From Pontibacter roseus DSM 17521 (GTDB taxonomy: Bacteria; Bacteroidota; Bacteroidia; Cytophagales; Hymenobacteraceae), in NCBI RefSeq assembly GCF_000373265.1, contig NZ_KB890767.1:336598-382339 (forward strand): a stretch of 45,742 nt of DNA, in the 5' to 3' direction. Positions 8,455-18,700 of the stretch are shown in pieces. Position numbers and translations under genes: made by a program. How positions within the stretch are numbered: position 1 is the stretch's first letter; every line of letters starts with the position of its first letter. Under the pieces are notes generated by a model. That model worked only from the letters and a program-made list of their open reading frames with translations. It made no database searches and was not told where the DNA came from.

Positions 8455-9079
8455 AGTAAGGGGGAAGTCTGCTTCCGAAATGGCCTTAAAAGAAAAAACA
8501 CCCTACAAAGCAGGGTGCCTTTCCAAGCTATGAAAACAAACTTAAAATTATATTTCAATCACTGCTCCCTGTTTGAGGGGCCTGTGTTAAAATTCTACGT
8601 TTAATTTACAACCTTCCTGCTAGATAAGCAACAAGAACATTAAAAAAATCGGATATTTATTTAAGGCTTGTTTATCAGCGTCACCTGCCAGGTATGGCAC
8701 CGGCGACTCCAATTGGTTGCACGTTCCTTATAACAAGTAGCGGGCCAAAAATCAAAAGATAACCAAGTGACTGATTTTCACCACAAAACGTTTTACAGCA
8801 ATGCACATATTTCCCGTTTATGGAACATTGATTTCCATATTGGGAAATAACAGCCGGAAATGTTCCGGCTAGCGTAAAGAACCTTGAGCCTTGCCTGGTA
8901 GTGCGGCTAACGTGTGAGACTCCTGCAGTTTCTACGAAAGCGCCTCCGCTAAAGTTTCTAACCACACAAGCATACCTGCAGCCTTCGCTTTTTGCTCAGT
9001 CCTTGCCTTGTAACGCTATCTAAAGTACCAGCTCTATACCAAGCGAACAGAAAATACGGCAATTAAACTAAAGTGTTGT
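8455..9079. other. long non-coding spacer with several hairpins
   Basis: About 600 bases with no convincing gene. It holds a small hairpin at 8499-8516 (CACCCT/AGGGTG) followed on the minus strand by six Ts, which looks like a minus-strand terminator with no gene to serve. At 8809-8848 there is a two-part hairpin (ATTTCCC/GGGAAAT outside, ATGGAA/TTCCAT inside), and directly after it a perfect 8-bp hairpin at 8852-8870 (AGCCGGAA, ATG loop, TTCCGGCT) without a T-run. The weak minus-strand reading frame at 8681-8965 has no recognisable protein features. Confidence 0.6.
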
Positions 9080-9115
9080 TTTGTGAGTTTAATTAAAATA
9101 TAAGCTTTATTTTTG
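9080..9115 (+). promoter_or_regulatory. promoter for the tatA-tatA-gatA-mltD unit
   Basis: TATTTTTG at 9108-9115 is an exact TAnnTTTG -7 element, and TTTG at 9080-9083 is a plausible -33 element with a slightly long 24-base spacing. Transcription would start near 9120, downstream of the upstream ATG at 9113, which argues that translation of tatA starts at 9143. Confidence 0.55.
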
Positions 9116-9142
9116 CAGCGATTCATCTTAAATTTTAAGACC

Positions 9143-9355
9143 ATGGTTTACACCAACATTTTTGCATTTATCGGAGGTTTGGGCGGCACAGAGGTTATCC
9201 TGATTCTGTTTGCTATCCTCTTATTGTTCGGTGCCAAGCGTATTCCTGAGCTGGCAAAAGGCTTGGGCCGCGGCATCCGTGAGTTCAAAGATGCCACCAA
9301 AGAAATCAAGACTGATATTGAGAACTCCGTAAAAGACGACAACCGAGCGAAGTAA
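9143..9355 (+). CDS. tatA: Sec-independent translocase TatA/E, first copy
   Basis: A 70-residue TatA/E protein: a short N-terminal segment, one transmembrane helix containing [14 protein letters not shown], then the family hinge [21 protein letters not shown] and a charged amphipathic tail. TatA oligomers form the protein-conducting element for folded twin-arginine substrates in the inner membrane, working with TatC, which is not in this window. The reading frame extends up to an ATG at 9113, but that codon overlaps the predicted -7 element, and the conserved protein begins at Met 9143, so I chose 9143. A second, similar gene follows after 20 bases. Confidence 0.9.
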   Translation: MVYTNIFAFIGGLGGTEVILILFAILLLFGAKRIPELAKGLGRGIREFKDATKEIKTDIENSVKDDNRAK

Positions 9356-9375
9356 TCCATACAGCATAAGCATTT

Positions 9376-9588
9376 ATGAATATTAGTACAATTCTCCTCT
9401 TCCTGGCAGACCTAGGGGGAGGAGAAATACTTGTTGTACTAACAGCAGTACTCCTCTTATTCGGCACAGACAAGCTCCCAGGTATGGCCCGCTCAGTTGG
9501 GCGCGGCATGCGTGAGTTCAATGACGCCAAGAAACAAATCAAGGACGAGATAGAGCGTTCCGTCAAGGACATTAACAAGCCCGAATAG
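9376..9588 (+). CDS. Sec-independent translocase TatA/E, second copy
   Basis: A 70-residue TatA/E family protein, the same length as its upstream neighbour and clearly related: one hydrophobic helix (GEILVVLTAVLLLF), then FGTDKLPGMARSVGRGMREFNDAKKQIK and an acidic/basic tail. The two copies differ mostly before the helix and in the hinge ([10 protein letters not shown] against TDKLPGMARS). Tandem TatA-like genes may form mixed or separate oligomers, or one may act as TatE or TatB; sequence alone does not decide. The stop codon is one base from the start of gatA, so translation is probably coupled. Confidence 0.88.
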   Translation: MNISTILLFLADLGGGEILVVLTAVLLLFGTDKLPGMARSVGRGMREFNDAKKQIKDEIERSVKDINKPE

Positions 9589-9589
9589 T

Positions 9590-11026
9590 TTGAAACCATA
9601 CAACTCGCTACGTGACATCCGTGCCGACATTGCCGCTGGGCAGCTGTCGTGCAGCCAATTGGTAGAGCACTACCTGCACAACATCAAGCAAAAGTCTGAA
9701 TTGAATGCCTTCCTGGAGGTTTTCGAGGAAGGGGCAAGGGCACAGGCCGCCGCTGTGGACAAAAAAATGGCTGCAGGTACCGCCGGCAAGCTGGCAGGCA
9801 TGGTCATTGGCTTAAAAGACGTACTGGCTTATGAAGGCCACAGCTTGCAGGCCTCCAGCCAGATTCTGGACTCCTTCAAGTCGCTCTATTCCGCTACCGC
9901 TGTACAGCGCCTGCTTGCCGAGGATGCCATCATCATCGGCCGTCAGAATTGCGACGAGTTTGCCATGGGCGCCTCTAACGAGAACTCCTCTTTTGGTCCG
10001 GTGTTGAACGCCGACGACCATACCCGTGTACCGGGCGGTTCGTCGGGCGGCTCAGCTGTGGCCGTGCAGGCAGACCTTTGCATGGCCTCCATCGGTTCCG
10101 ACACGGGTGGTTCGGTGCGTCAGCCGGCCTCTTTCTGCGGTGTGGTGGGCCTCAAGCCTACCTATTCCCGCATATCGCGCTATGGCCTCATCGCCTACGC
10201 CTCCTCCTTCGACCAGATTGGAATTCTCAGCAAGAACGTGGCAGATGCCGCCCTGCTGCTGGAAGTGATGGCCGGAAGCGATGAGTTTGACAGCACCGTG
10301 AGCCACCGCGAAGTGCCGCCTTACAGCCAACTGCTGCAGGCCGACAAGAAATACAAAATAGGCTATATCCGGGATTGCTTCGAAAGCGAGGGACTGGATA
10401 CAGAGGTGAAAAATAGCATCCTGGGCGTGAAAGACATGCTCCAGGAGGCAGGCCATGAAGTCGAGGCGGTGGAGTTCCCATACCTAGACTACATGGTGCC
10501 GACCTACTACATCCTCACCACCGCCGAGGCCAGTTCCAACCTGGGCCGCTTTGATGGGGTGAAATACGGCTTCCGAAGCAACAATGCGACAGACCTTACC
10601 TCTCTTTATAAGAAGACGAGAGCTGAGGGCTTCGGCCCTGAGGTGCAGCGACGCATCATGCTGGGCACCTTCGTACTGAGCGCCGACTACTACGACGCCT
10701 ACTATACCAAGGCGCAGCGCGTACGCCGTCTTATAAAAGAGAAGACCGACGAGTTGCTCAAGAATTATGATTTTCTTATATTGCCTACCGCTCCTACTAC
10801 GGCTTTCAAAATAGGAGAGAATACGGCGAATCCGTTGGCCATGTACTTGGCTGACATCTTTACGGTTCAGGCCTCGCTTGCCGGCGTTCCAGCCATCTCT
10901 ATACCGGTTGGTCGCGATGCGAATGGTCTTTCCATCGGGTTGCAACTGATGACCCGCTCATTCGAGGAGCCGCAACTGCTTGCTTTCTCGAATTACATCT
11001 TGGACAAGATAACCGTTGAAGCATAA
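9590..11026 (+). CDS. gatA: Asp-tRNA(Asn)/Glu-tRNA(Gln) amidotransferase subunit A
   Basis: A 478-residue amidase-family protein, the normal GatA size. The Ser-cisSer-Lys triad is visible: Lys76 in GLKDVL, Ser151 in GGSSGGS and Ser175 in SDTGGSVRQP. GatA releases ammonia from glutamine for transamidation of misacylated Glu-tRNA(Gln) or Asp-tRNA(Asn) by GatB in the GatCAB complex; gatB and gatC are not in the window. The start is TTG at 9590, one base after the tatA stop. The next in-frame ATG would remove the conserved LRDIRADIAAGQLSCSQLV segment, so TTG is preferred. The mltD-like gene follows after six bases. Confidence 0.95.
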   Translation: MKPYNSLRDIRADIAAGQLSCSQLVEHYLHNIKQKSELNAFLEVFEEGARAQAAAVDKKMAAGTAGKLAGMVIGLKDVLAYEGHSLQASSQILDSFKSLYSATAVQRLLAEDAIIIGRQNCDEFAMGASNENSSFGPVLNADDHTRVPGGSSGGSAVAVQADLCMASIGSDTGGSVRQPASFCGVVGLKPTYSRISRYGLIAYASSFDQIGILSKNVADAALLLEVMAGSDEFDSTVSHREVPPYSQLLQADKKYKIGYIRDCFESEGLDTEVKNSILGVKDMLQEAGHEVEAVEFPYLDYMVPTYYILTTAEASSNLGRFDGVKYGFRSNNATDLTSLYKKTRAEGFGPEVQRRIMLGTFVLSADYYDAYYTKAQRVRRLIKEKTDELLKNYDFLILPTAPTTAFKIGENTANPLAMYLADIFTVQASLAGVPAISIPVGRDANGLSIGLQLMTRSFEEPQLLAFSNYILDKITVEA

Positions 11027-11032
11027 TTCATA

Positions 11033-12559
11033 ATGACTCACATTAAGTTCTTTACAATACTTGCGGCTATTGTTAGCGGCATGTGGGCGAACCATGCCCA
11101 AGCCGCCAGCCCCAGCCTCAGGTTTGACAGGCCCATTCTGGAAGATTCCCTGAAGCCAAAAGCAGACACCACCTTCCCTTCTGAAGAAGACTTGGCCCTG
11201 CTGGTGGAGCACATTCCCTATGAGCCGGACGATGTCATCCTGGACAGACTGAGCTGTATTGAATCCGATATTCCCTTGGTGTTCAATAAGTTCGTTCGAA
11301 ACCATATTGATTACTTTACTGTCCGCAACAGGAAGTATACCCGCACCATGCTCTCACGAGAAAACGTGTATTTCCCGCTGTTTGAGAAGTACCTGAAAAA
11401 GTACAACATGCCGCAAGACATGAAGTACCTCGCCATCGTGGAGTCAGGCCTGAACCCCAAGGCGGCATCCTGGGCAGGCGCAGTGGGCTTGTGGCAGTTC
11501 ATCAAAACGACTGGCAAAGAGCACGGACTGGACCAGACCCAGTACATTGACGAGCGGATGGACCCTGAGAAGTCCACGGATGCGGCCATGCGCTTTCTGG
11601 GCCGTTTGTACCGCAACTACGGCGACTGGGAACTAGCTATGGCAGCCTACAACTGTGGTCCTGGTAACGTGAACAAAGCCATCCGGCGTGCAGGCGGCGG
11701 CAAGAAGACCTTCTGGGAAATCTTCCCATACCTTCCAAAGGAAACCCGCAGCTACGTACCTTCTATGACGGCCGTCATCTATGCCATGAAGTATGCGGCG
11801 GAGCACAACATCTTCTCCGACTCCATTTTGTATGCACCGAGCTATACCCACTTGGAAGTGAACCAGGCGCTTGACCTGGAGAAGCTGGCAACAGAGTTGC
11901 ACGTGGACACGAAGGATATTCTGGCTCTCAACCCGGAGATAAAGAAGTCTGCTTTGCCTCAAGGCACCCGTAATTACAAACTACGCGTTCCGGCAAACCG
12001 TGCCGCCTTACTGGCGTCCACTACAGATGCAAGCTGCATCCTGCTAGCTGCCGCCCCTACCCCACCGCCAGCCAGGCAAACCGCACCGGCTGACGCTCCT
12101 GTGTTGCTGGCAGCAACAGCGCCTGCGGGCAAGGATAGCCTGGAGCAAAAATCTTACACGGTGCGCCATGGCGACAACCTCATGAAGATTGCCAACAGAC
12201 ACGATGTGACAATAGACCAGCTGAAGGAGTGGAACAACCTTTCCGGCTCTATGATAAAGGCCAACCAGAAGCTTGTTGTATGGCAACCTGCCACACAAGC
12301 CGCCCCTACTTTACTGGCCTCAGCAGAGCCTGCAACAGCCAAAAAGGCCAGTGCTCATGCTCCTGCCAAGGCAGCGGTTAACAAGGCACCGGCAAATGCC
12401 CAGCCAAAGCAGGATAACTTTATCTATCATGTACAGCCGGGAGACACCCTTTGGACCATATCTCAGCGCCATGAAGGCCTTACGGTTGAGCAAATCAAGA
12501 AGCTGAATAAACTCAAGAACAACTCCATCAAGCCTGGCCAACAGCTCATACTTGGTTAG
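11033..12559 (+). CDS. MltD-like membrane-bound lytic transglycosylase with two LysM domains
   Basis: A 508-residue exported protein: signal peptide (cleavage near HAQA, residue 24), a linker, then an SLT lysozyme-like domain from about residue 115. The catalytic glutamate is Glu137 in AIVESGLNPKA, followed by the family motifs GAVGLWQFI and AMAAYNCGPGNV. Two LysM peptidoglycan-binding domains follow at about 374-418 (YTVRHGDNLMKIA) and 463-508 (YHVQPGDTLWTIS), separated by an Ala/Pro/Lys-rich linker. The domain order matches MltD. It should cleave the glycan strand to 1,6-anhydro-MurNAc products in the periplasm, for cell-wall turnover. It is the last gene of the tat-gatA unit and is followed by a strong terminator. 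Confidence 0.92.
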   Translation: MTHIKFFTILAAIVSGMWANHAQAASPSLRFDRPILEDSLKPKADTTFPSEEDLALLVEHIPYEPDDVILDRLSCIESDIPLVFNKFVRNHIDYFTVRNRKYTRTMLSRENVYFPLFEKYLKKYNMPQDMKYLAIVESGLNPKAASWAGAVGLWQFIKTTGKEHGLDQTQYIDERMDPEKSTDAAMRFLGRLYRNYGDWELAMAAYNCGPGNVNKAIRRAGGGKKTFWEIFPYLPKETRSYVPSMTAVIYAMKYAAEHNIFSDSILYAPSYTHLEVNQALDLEKLATELHVDTKDILALNPEIKKSALPQGTRNYKLRVPANRAALLASTTDASCILLAAAPTPPPARQTAPADAPVLLAATAPAGKDSLEQKSYTVRHGDNLMKIANRHDVTIDQLKEWNNLSGSMIKANQKLVVWQPATQAAPTLLASAEPATAKKASAHAPAKAAVNKAPANAQPKQDNFIYHVQPGDTLWTISQRHEGLTVEQIKKLNKLKNNSIKPGQQLILG

Positions 12560-12572
12560 CAAAACATGTTGC

Positions 12573-12617
12573 AAAACAAAAGAAGCACCTTCTCTCAGGA
12601 GGTGCTTCTTTTGTTTT
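12573..12617 (+). terminator. Rho-independent terminator after the mltD-like gene
   Basis: A perfect 18-bp stem (arms 12573-12590 and 12600-12617, core GAAGCACCT/AGGTGCTTC) with a 9-base loop. The A-rich and T-rich outer arms allow termination in both directions. Confidence 0.92.
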
Positions 12618-12646
12618 ATAGGCTTGCCTTCTAAACTAATTTTTGA

Positions 12647-12662
12647 CATACCAAGTGGTATG
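12647..12662. repeat. short inverted repeat, possible operator ahead of maeB
   Basis: CATACCA and TGGTATG arms separated by AG form a near-perfect 16-base dyad in the spacer upstream of maeB. It could be a regulator binding site, but no other copy supports that. Confidence 0.25.
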
Positions 12663-12730
12663 CAGACAGCAGAACCAGCACGGCACATCAAAAATCCTGC
12701 GCTTCTGCTGCATTAAGCACTTTCACCTTG

Positions 12731-12738
12731 TATCTTTG
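12731..12738 (+). promoter_or_regulatory. -7 promoter element for maeB
   Basis: TATCTTTG matches the consensus TAnnTTTG exactly, about 120 bases before the ATG at 12858. No TTG stands at the usual -33 distance, so support comes from the -7 element alone. It implies a leader of roughly 115 bases. Confidence 0.4.
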
Positions 12739-12857
12739 AAGGCTACAGCTTTGATTAACCATAAAATCTTATGAAATTGGCTTTTAGCCCATGCCATATA
12801 TAGTTTTATTTTAATAAAGCGGGCAACCATACCTGATACGACACAACAACGCATACG

Positions 12858-15131
12858 ATGATTAAAGTAAACAAAGAAGATGCCCTTAACTACCACATGC
12901 AGGGGCAACCCGGTAAGATAGAGGTAGTTCCTACAAAAATGCTGAGTACACAGCATGACTTGGCTTTGGCATACTCTCCTGGAGTTGCTGAGCCCTGCAA
13001 AGAAATCGCCGCTGACAAAGAAAATGTATATAAATATACTGCTAAAGGAAACCTCGTTGGTGTTATCTCCAATGGAACTGCTGTACTCGGCTTGGGCAAC
13101 ATAGGCCCCGATGCCTCCAAGCCTGTGATGGAAGGGAAAGGCGTACTTTTCAAGAAGTTCGCAGGTATAGACGTTTTCGATATTGAAATTGACTGCACCG
13201 ACCCGGAAGAGTTCATCCGTATCGTCAAGTCGCTGGAGCCTACGTTTGGCGGCATCAATCTGGAAGACATCAAAGCACCTGAGAGCTTCAAGATAGAGAA
13301 CGCGCTGAAGGAGCAGATGAACATCCCGCTTATGCACGATGACCAGCACGGCACCGCCATCATCTCCTCGGCGGCACTGCTCAACGCGCTGGAGCTGGCG
13401 GGCAAAAGAATCGGGGAGATTCAGATTGTGATAAACGGCGCGGGTGCCGCCGCCATCGCGTGCACCAAGCTGTATGTGGCGTTGGGAGCCAAACTGGACA
13501 ACATCGTGATGTTCGACAAGGACGGCATCATACGCCCGGAGCGTAACGATTTGGATATTTACAGAGCACAGTTCGTGACGCTACGCAAGATAACCACGCT
13601 GGCGGAGGCTATGGAAGGCGCTGACGTGTTCATTGGACTGTCGGCTGGTAACGTGCTGGCCCCAGAACTGGTGAAGCTGATGGCTCCTAATCCTATCATT
13701 TTCGCGCTGGCTAACCCAGACCCGGAGATTCCCTATGACGTGGCCATGGAAACCCGCGATGATTTGATAATGGCCACTGGCCGCTCCGACCATCCGAACC
13801 AGGTGAACAACGTGCTTGGCTTCCCCTATATCTTCAGAGGGGCATTGGACGTGCGCGCCACTGAAATAAACGAGGCGATGAAACTGGCGGCCGTACGGTC
13901 GCTGGCAGCGCTGGCCAAAGAGACAGTTCCTGACATTGTGCACAAAGCCTATGGGGACAACACCATTGCTTTCGGCCGCAACTACCTGATTCCGAAGCCG
14001 CTTGACCCACGTTTGATTACCACCGTGTCGCCGGCAGTGGCCTTGGCGGCTATGGAGAGTGGTGTGGCCCGCCGCCCTATCACCAATTGGGAAGCTTATG
14101 AGGAGGAGCTGCAGGAGCGCATCGGCATTGACCAAAAGCTGATGACCCGCATCACCAACCAGGCCAAGGAGAATCCGAAGACGGTGGTATTCACCGAAGC
14201 CGACAACTACAAGATTCTGAAGGCCGTGCAGATTGTGAAAGAGCAAGGTATAGCCAACCCGATTCTGCTGGGTAACAAGGCACGAATCGCGGCTATCATC
14301 CAGGAGACCAACCTGGACCTGCACGATTGCCCCATCATCGACCCATACGAGGAAGATGCCAAGCGCGAGGAGTTCGCCCAACTGCTATACCTGAAGCGCC
14401 AGCGCAAAGGCCTTACTTTGTTCGACAGCCGCCGCCTGTTGCGCGACCGCAACTACTTCGGCAGCATGATGCTGGAGACAGGCGAGGCGGATGCGCTCAT
14501 CTCCGGCCTGACGCGTGATTACTCCAAAACGATACTCCCGGCGCTGCAGGTGATTGGCGTGGAAGAAGGCATCAACAAGGTGGCTGGTATGTATATCATC
14601 CTGAGCAAAAAGGAGCCTTATTTCTTTGCCGACACCACCGTGAACGTGAACCCTACGGCCGACGAACTGGTGGATATCATTGGCTTGACCGCACGCGCTG
14701 TCCGCTTCTTCGACACGGAGCCGCGTATGGCCGTTCTCTCCTACTCCAACTTCGGGTCAGTGCAGGGCGATATACCTAACAAAGGGGCAGAGGCCGTAAG
14801 AAAGGCGAAGCAGCGCTATCCTAACCTGTTGATAGACGGCGAGATGCAGGCCAACACGGCTATGAACCGCAACCTGCTGCGCGAGCACTATCCATTCAGC
14901 GAACTGGCTGAGAAGGGCGCCAACACGCTCATCTTCCCAACGCTGACCTCCGGTAACATTGCCTACAAACTGCTGCAGGAGATTGGTGGCGCCGAGGCCA
15001 TCGGTCCAATCCTGATGGGTATGCGCAAGCCGGTGCACATTCTGCAGCTCGGCAGCTCAATCCGCGAAATAGTCAACATGGTAGCCATTGCTGTCGTAGA
15101 TGCTCAAAACTATAACAACCAACATATATAG
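12858..15131 (+). CDS. maeB: NADP-dependent malic enzyme with phosphotransacetylase-like domain (MaeB type)
   Basis: A 757-residue two-domain malic enzyme, which decarboxylates malate to pyruvate with formation of NAD(P)H. The N-terminal malic domain shows YSPGVAEPC (39-47), the metal-binding [11 protein letters not shown] (132-142), DDQHGTA (161-167) and the dinucleotide-binding GAGAAA (194-199). From about residue 430 a phosphate acetyl/butyryltransferase-like domain follows; in MaeB enzymes this domain serves in allosteric control by acetyl-CoA and related metabolites rather than in catalysis. Length and order are typical. The stop codon is directly followed by the ruvA ATG with no gap, so the genes are likely to be translationally coupled although functionally unrelated. 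Confidence 0.95.
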   Translation: MIKVNKEDALNYHMQGQPGKIEVVPTKMLSTQHDLALAYSPGVAEPCKEIAADKENVYKYTAKGNLVGVISNGTAVLGLGNIGPDASKPVMEGKGVLFKKFAGIDVFDIEIDCTDPEEFIRIVKSLEPTFGGINLEDIKAPESFKIENALKEQMNIPLMHDDQHGTAIISSAALLNALELAGKRIGEIQIVINGAGAAAIACTKLYVALGAKLDNIVMFDKDGIIRPERNDLDIYRAQFVTLRKITTLAEAMEGADVFIGLSAGNVLAPELVKLMAPNPIIFALANPDPEIPYDVAMETRDDLIMATGRSDHPNQVNNVLGFPYIFRGALDVRATEINEAMKLAAVRSLAALAKETVPDIVHKAYGDNTIAFGRNYLIPKPLDPRLITTVSPAVALAAMESGVARRPITNWEAYEEELQERIGIDQKLMTRITNQAKENPKTVVFTEADNYKILKAVQIVKEQGIANPILLGNKARIAAIIQETNLDLHDCPIIDPYEEDAKREEFAQLLYLKRQRKGLTLFDSRRLLRDRNYFGSMMLETGEADALISGLTRDYSKTILPALQVIGVEEGINKVAGMYIILSKKEPYFFADTTVNVNPTADELVDIIGLTARAVRFFDTEPRMAVLSYSNFGSVQGDIPNKGAEAVRKAKQRYPNLLIDGEMQANTAMNRNLLREHYPFSELAEKGANTLIFPTLTSGNIAYKLLQEIGGAEAIGPILMGMRKPVHILQLGSSIREIVNMVAIAVVDAQNYNNQHI

Positions 15132-15725
15132 ATGATAGCCTATATCGACGGGAAGCTTACGTTCAAAGACCCAACCTATGTCATCATCGATGTGAATGGC
15201 ATAGGCTATCAGATAAAGATATCGCTGAGCACATATTCTGCTCTGCCAGAGGGTGAGCGCTGCAGGCTGCATACCTACCTGCACATCAAGGAGGATGCCC
15301 ATACCTTGTATGGCTTTATGACGGCGGCGGAGAAGGATATTTTCCTGCACCTGATTTCCATTTCGGGGGTTGGCCCCAACACCGGTCTGATGATTATCTC
15401 CTCCCTATCCGTGGAGGAGATACAGCAGGCCATCGTGCGGGAGGATGTGCGTACCATACAACATGTCAAAGGTATAGGAGCCAAGACGGCGCAGCGCATC
15501 ATATTGGAATTAAAGGATAAAATAAAGAAAGAAACATGGATAGCTGATAGCACTGCGGTTCCTGTTTCTGCACACAATACGATACGTGCAGAAGCGTTAT
15601 CAGCTTTAGTTACACTGGGTTTTGCCAAGAACGTGGCCGAGAAAACGCTGGATACCATCATCAAGCGCGAAAACAGAAACCTGAGCGTAGAGGAGCTTAT
15701 TAAATTTGCCTTAAAGTCTTCTTAA
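15132..15725 (+). CDS. ruvA: Holliday junction branch-migration protein RuvA
   Basis: A 197-residue RuvA. Three domains are visible: the N-terminal OB fold (MIAYIDGKLTFKDPTYVIID...), the tandem helix-hairpin-helix DNA-binding domain (SGVGPNTGLMII around residue 75 and KGIGAKTAQRIILELKDKI around 110-130), and the C-terminal UBA-like domain that contacts RuvB (ALVTLGFAKNVAEKTL...SVEELIKFALK). The RuvA tetramer binds Holliday junctions and directs the RuvB motor in recombination and repair. ruvB is not in this window. The gene starts on the base after the maeB stop, and the sprA start follows its own stop by 13 bases. Confidence 0.96.
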   Translation: MIAYIDGKLTFKDPTYVIIDVNGIGYQIKISLSTYSALPEGERCRLHTYLHIKEDAHTLYGFMTAAEKDIFLHLISISGVGPNTGLMIISSLSVEEIQQAIVREDVRTIQHVKGIGAKTAQRIILELKDKIKKETWIADSTAVPVSAHNTIRAEALSALVTLGFAKNVAEKTLDTIIKRENRNLSVEELIKFALKSS

Positions 15726-15738
15726 CGGTAGAGTCCAC

Positions 15739-18700
15739 TTGATTCGGAATAGTAAAAAAAACAGCCTGCTGTTTGCAACGGTTGTTGCTATCACTTTGCT
15801 TGCTTGGTGGTCGCACGCGGAAGAGGTGCGTTCTGCCGGCAGATTTGAGTCCCTGATTCTTCCAAACTTATTATTCCAGGATACCATACCCGGTGACTCG
15901 GCCAAGCTGCAACCCTATATACCTAGCCGCAGACCGACCTTTGTGCCTAGCGATAGGATTGGTAGCCCCTTCGGCACCCGCTCCAGCTCCTCCCCTCTCC
16001 TGCTCGGCCCTCCTTCCAACCTCGAACTCGAGATAGAATTGGATGACAGCCTGCGGCAGTACAACATCAACGAGCGGATTGGCGAGGTAGATTACCGCCT
16101 GCCTTCGGCCATGACCTGGGAAGAATACTCCAGATGGCAGCGGCAGCAGGCCATCCGCGACTACTGGCGCAGCAAATCCGCTGGCCTGGACGGGGAAAGC
16201 GTGGTGACGGGGCGCCGCCTGGTGCCCAAGATTTACATCAGCCCGATGTTCGACAGAATTTTTGGGGGCAACTTCGTGGACATACAGCCCAACGGCAACG
16301 TGTCGCTCAAGTTTGGGGCCCGCTTCAACCGCAACGAGAACCCCTCCATACCGCTCCGCCAGCAGCGCACCGGCGACTTCGACTTCGACCAGAACATCTC
16401 CCTGAACCTGGTGGGCAAGATTGGCGAAAAAATGCGCCTCAACTTCAACTGGGACAACAACGCCAACTTCGAGTTTGAGAACAACATGAAGCTGGACTAT
16501 ACCGGCTTCGATGAGGAAATCATCCGCAAGGTGGAGGCCGGTAACGTCAGCCTGCCACTCAACAACTCCCTCATCACGGGGGCGCAGAACCTGTTCGGCA
16601 TCAAGACGCAGCTGCAGTTTGGCCGCTTGGGCGTGACGGCCATCGCTGCGAACCTACGCGGACGTAACGATGAGGTGGTAATTCAGAACGGTGCCCAGAA
16701 CAAGCCTTTCGAGATACGGGCCGACCAGTATGACCGCGACCGTCACTTCTTCCTGTCGCACTTCTTCCGTAATCGTTACGACAAAACGCTCCAGAACCTG
16801 CCGCTGGTGAACTCTGGCATCGTGATTAGACGCCTAGAGTTGTATGTGACCAACAACAACCGCAGCACCGAGAACCTGCGCAACATGGTGGCTTACATGG
16901 ACTTGGGCGAGGCGGACCCCTACCGCAACCAGTTCGAGCAGAACCCCAATGCACCGGCCTCCAACGATGCGAACACGCTATACAGCCTGATTGCCAACAA
17001 CGGCCAGGCCCGTAACAACGACCAGGTGGATACCTACCTCAACAGCCTTGGCCTGCAGAAGGCGGTTGACTTTGAGCACGTGCGCGCCCGCCGCCTGGAC
17101 CCCCGCGAGTACAAGTTCAACCCACAGCTGGGCCACATCTCCCTGACTACCGCTCTGCTGCCTGACCAGGTGCTGGGCGTGTCGTTTGAGTATACCTACA
17201 ATGGCAGGACCTACAAGGTGGGCGAACTGCTGGAGGATTACCAGAACCTGCGTGATGACCAGGTCATCCACATGAAATTGCTGAAGGCGACCAACCCGGC
17301 ACTGGAGTTCCCCACTTGGGACCTGATGATGAAGAACGTCTACAGCCTGGACGCGACGCAGGTGAACCGGGAGAACTTCCAGTTGCAGGTCATCTACAAA
17401 GATGATGAGACTGGCGTGGACATCACGAGTTTAAAGGAGCCGAGTCCAATCCAAAACCTCCCGCTGATTGAGGTGCTCAACCTCGACAACGTGAACAGCA
17501 ACAATGACAAGCCCCGCGACGGCAACTTTGACTTCCTGTCCGGCATTACCATCGACCCGGAGACAGGCCGCATCTTCTTTCCGGTCGTGGAGCCGTTCGG
17601 TAGTTATCTGGCCACAAAGTTCGCAGGTCGCCAGGATTTGATTGACAGGTATGTGTTCCAGGAACTGTACGAACAGACGCAAACCGATGCGCAGCAGAAC
17701 ACCATCAAGGCCAAGTTCTACTTGAAAGGACGCTTCCAGGCCAGCTCCACGGATGAGATTATACTTCCAGGTTTCCGCATAGCAGAGGGTTCCGTAGCCG
17801 TATATTCTGGAGGTACGCGCCTGGAGGAGGGAACAGACTATCAGGTGTTCTATGACTTAGGGCGTATCAAAATCCTGAACCCGAGCTACATTGCCTCGGC
17901 CAGTGATTTGCGCGTGACCTATGAGAAGGCCGAACTGCTCAACATCCAGCCGCGGTCTTTGCTGGGTGCCCGCTTCGACTACCGAGTGAACAATGACCTT
18001 AACCTGGGGGGTACGGTGCTGCACATCAACGAGCGGCCCTATATCAACCGGGTGAGCATCGGCGATGAGCCGACCAACAACACCATCTACGGATTGGACG
18101 TGAGCCTGAACAAGGAGTCCCGCTTCCTGACCCGGATGACGGACAAGATTCCGTTCATCCAGACCAAAGCCCCTTCCAGTGTCACGTTCAATGGCGAGTT
18201 CGCGCAGCTGGTACCGGCCAATTCCAAGTCGCCCGTGAACGAGGATGGCACCTCTTACCTGGATGACTTTGAGGGCGCCGAGACGCCTTTCAGCTTGGGC
18301 GGCTTCAACAACACCACGTGGCGCCTGGCGGCTACGCCTGCCCCACTGGCGACCGGCACTGGTCTGAATTACGCCTTCAACCGAGCCCGCGTGGCCTGGT
18401 ATACCATCGACCAGATATACTACCGTGACAGTGAAGGGCTGCGGCCTAGCAACATCAGCAAAGAAGAGCTCGCCAATCACTACGTTCGCCCGGTTCAAAG
18501 GTATGAAGTGTTTCCGGGCCGGGACCGCGAGATTGCCAATGCCTATGAGTATACCTTTGACATGGCCTATTACCCGCAGGAGCGTGGCCAGTATAACTAC
18601 AACCCAAATGTGGATGCGCAGGGCAGGCTGACGGGCGACCCACGCAAGAACTGGGGCGGCATCAGCCGCGAAATAGCCTTTGACACGGACTTTGACAATG

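Noticed and set aside
8537..8544. Minus-strand TAAGTTTG, an exact -7 match near the hairpin at 8499-8516
   Set aside because: It would produce a transcript of only about 40 bases and no -33 element is in place; likely chance, though noted in case RNA is seen.
8530..8604. 24-codon ORF starting ATGAAAACAAAC after the envC terminator
   Set aside because: Very short, no promoter or conservation evidence, follows a terminator.
8681..8965. Minus-strand open reading frame of 94 codons in the envC-tatA spacer
   Set aside because: No recognisable family, signal, membrane segment or promoter, and it crosses the hairpins at 8809-8870. Chance frame.
9113..9142. Upstream ATG giving a 10-residue longer first TatA
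   Set aside because: It overlaps the predicted -7 element and would precede the transcription start; the extra residues are not typical of TatA.
13581..14381. Minus-strand frame of 266 codons opposite maeB
   Set aside because: Antisense shadow of a well-conserved enzyme gene, with no recognisable motifs of its own.
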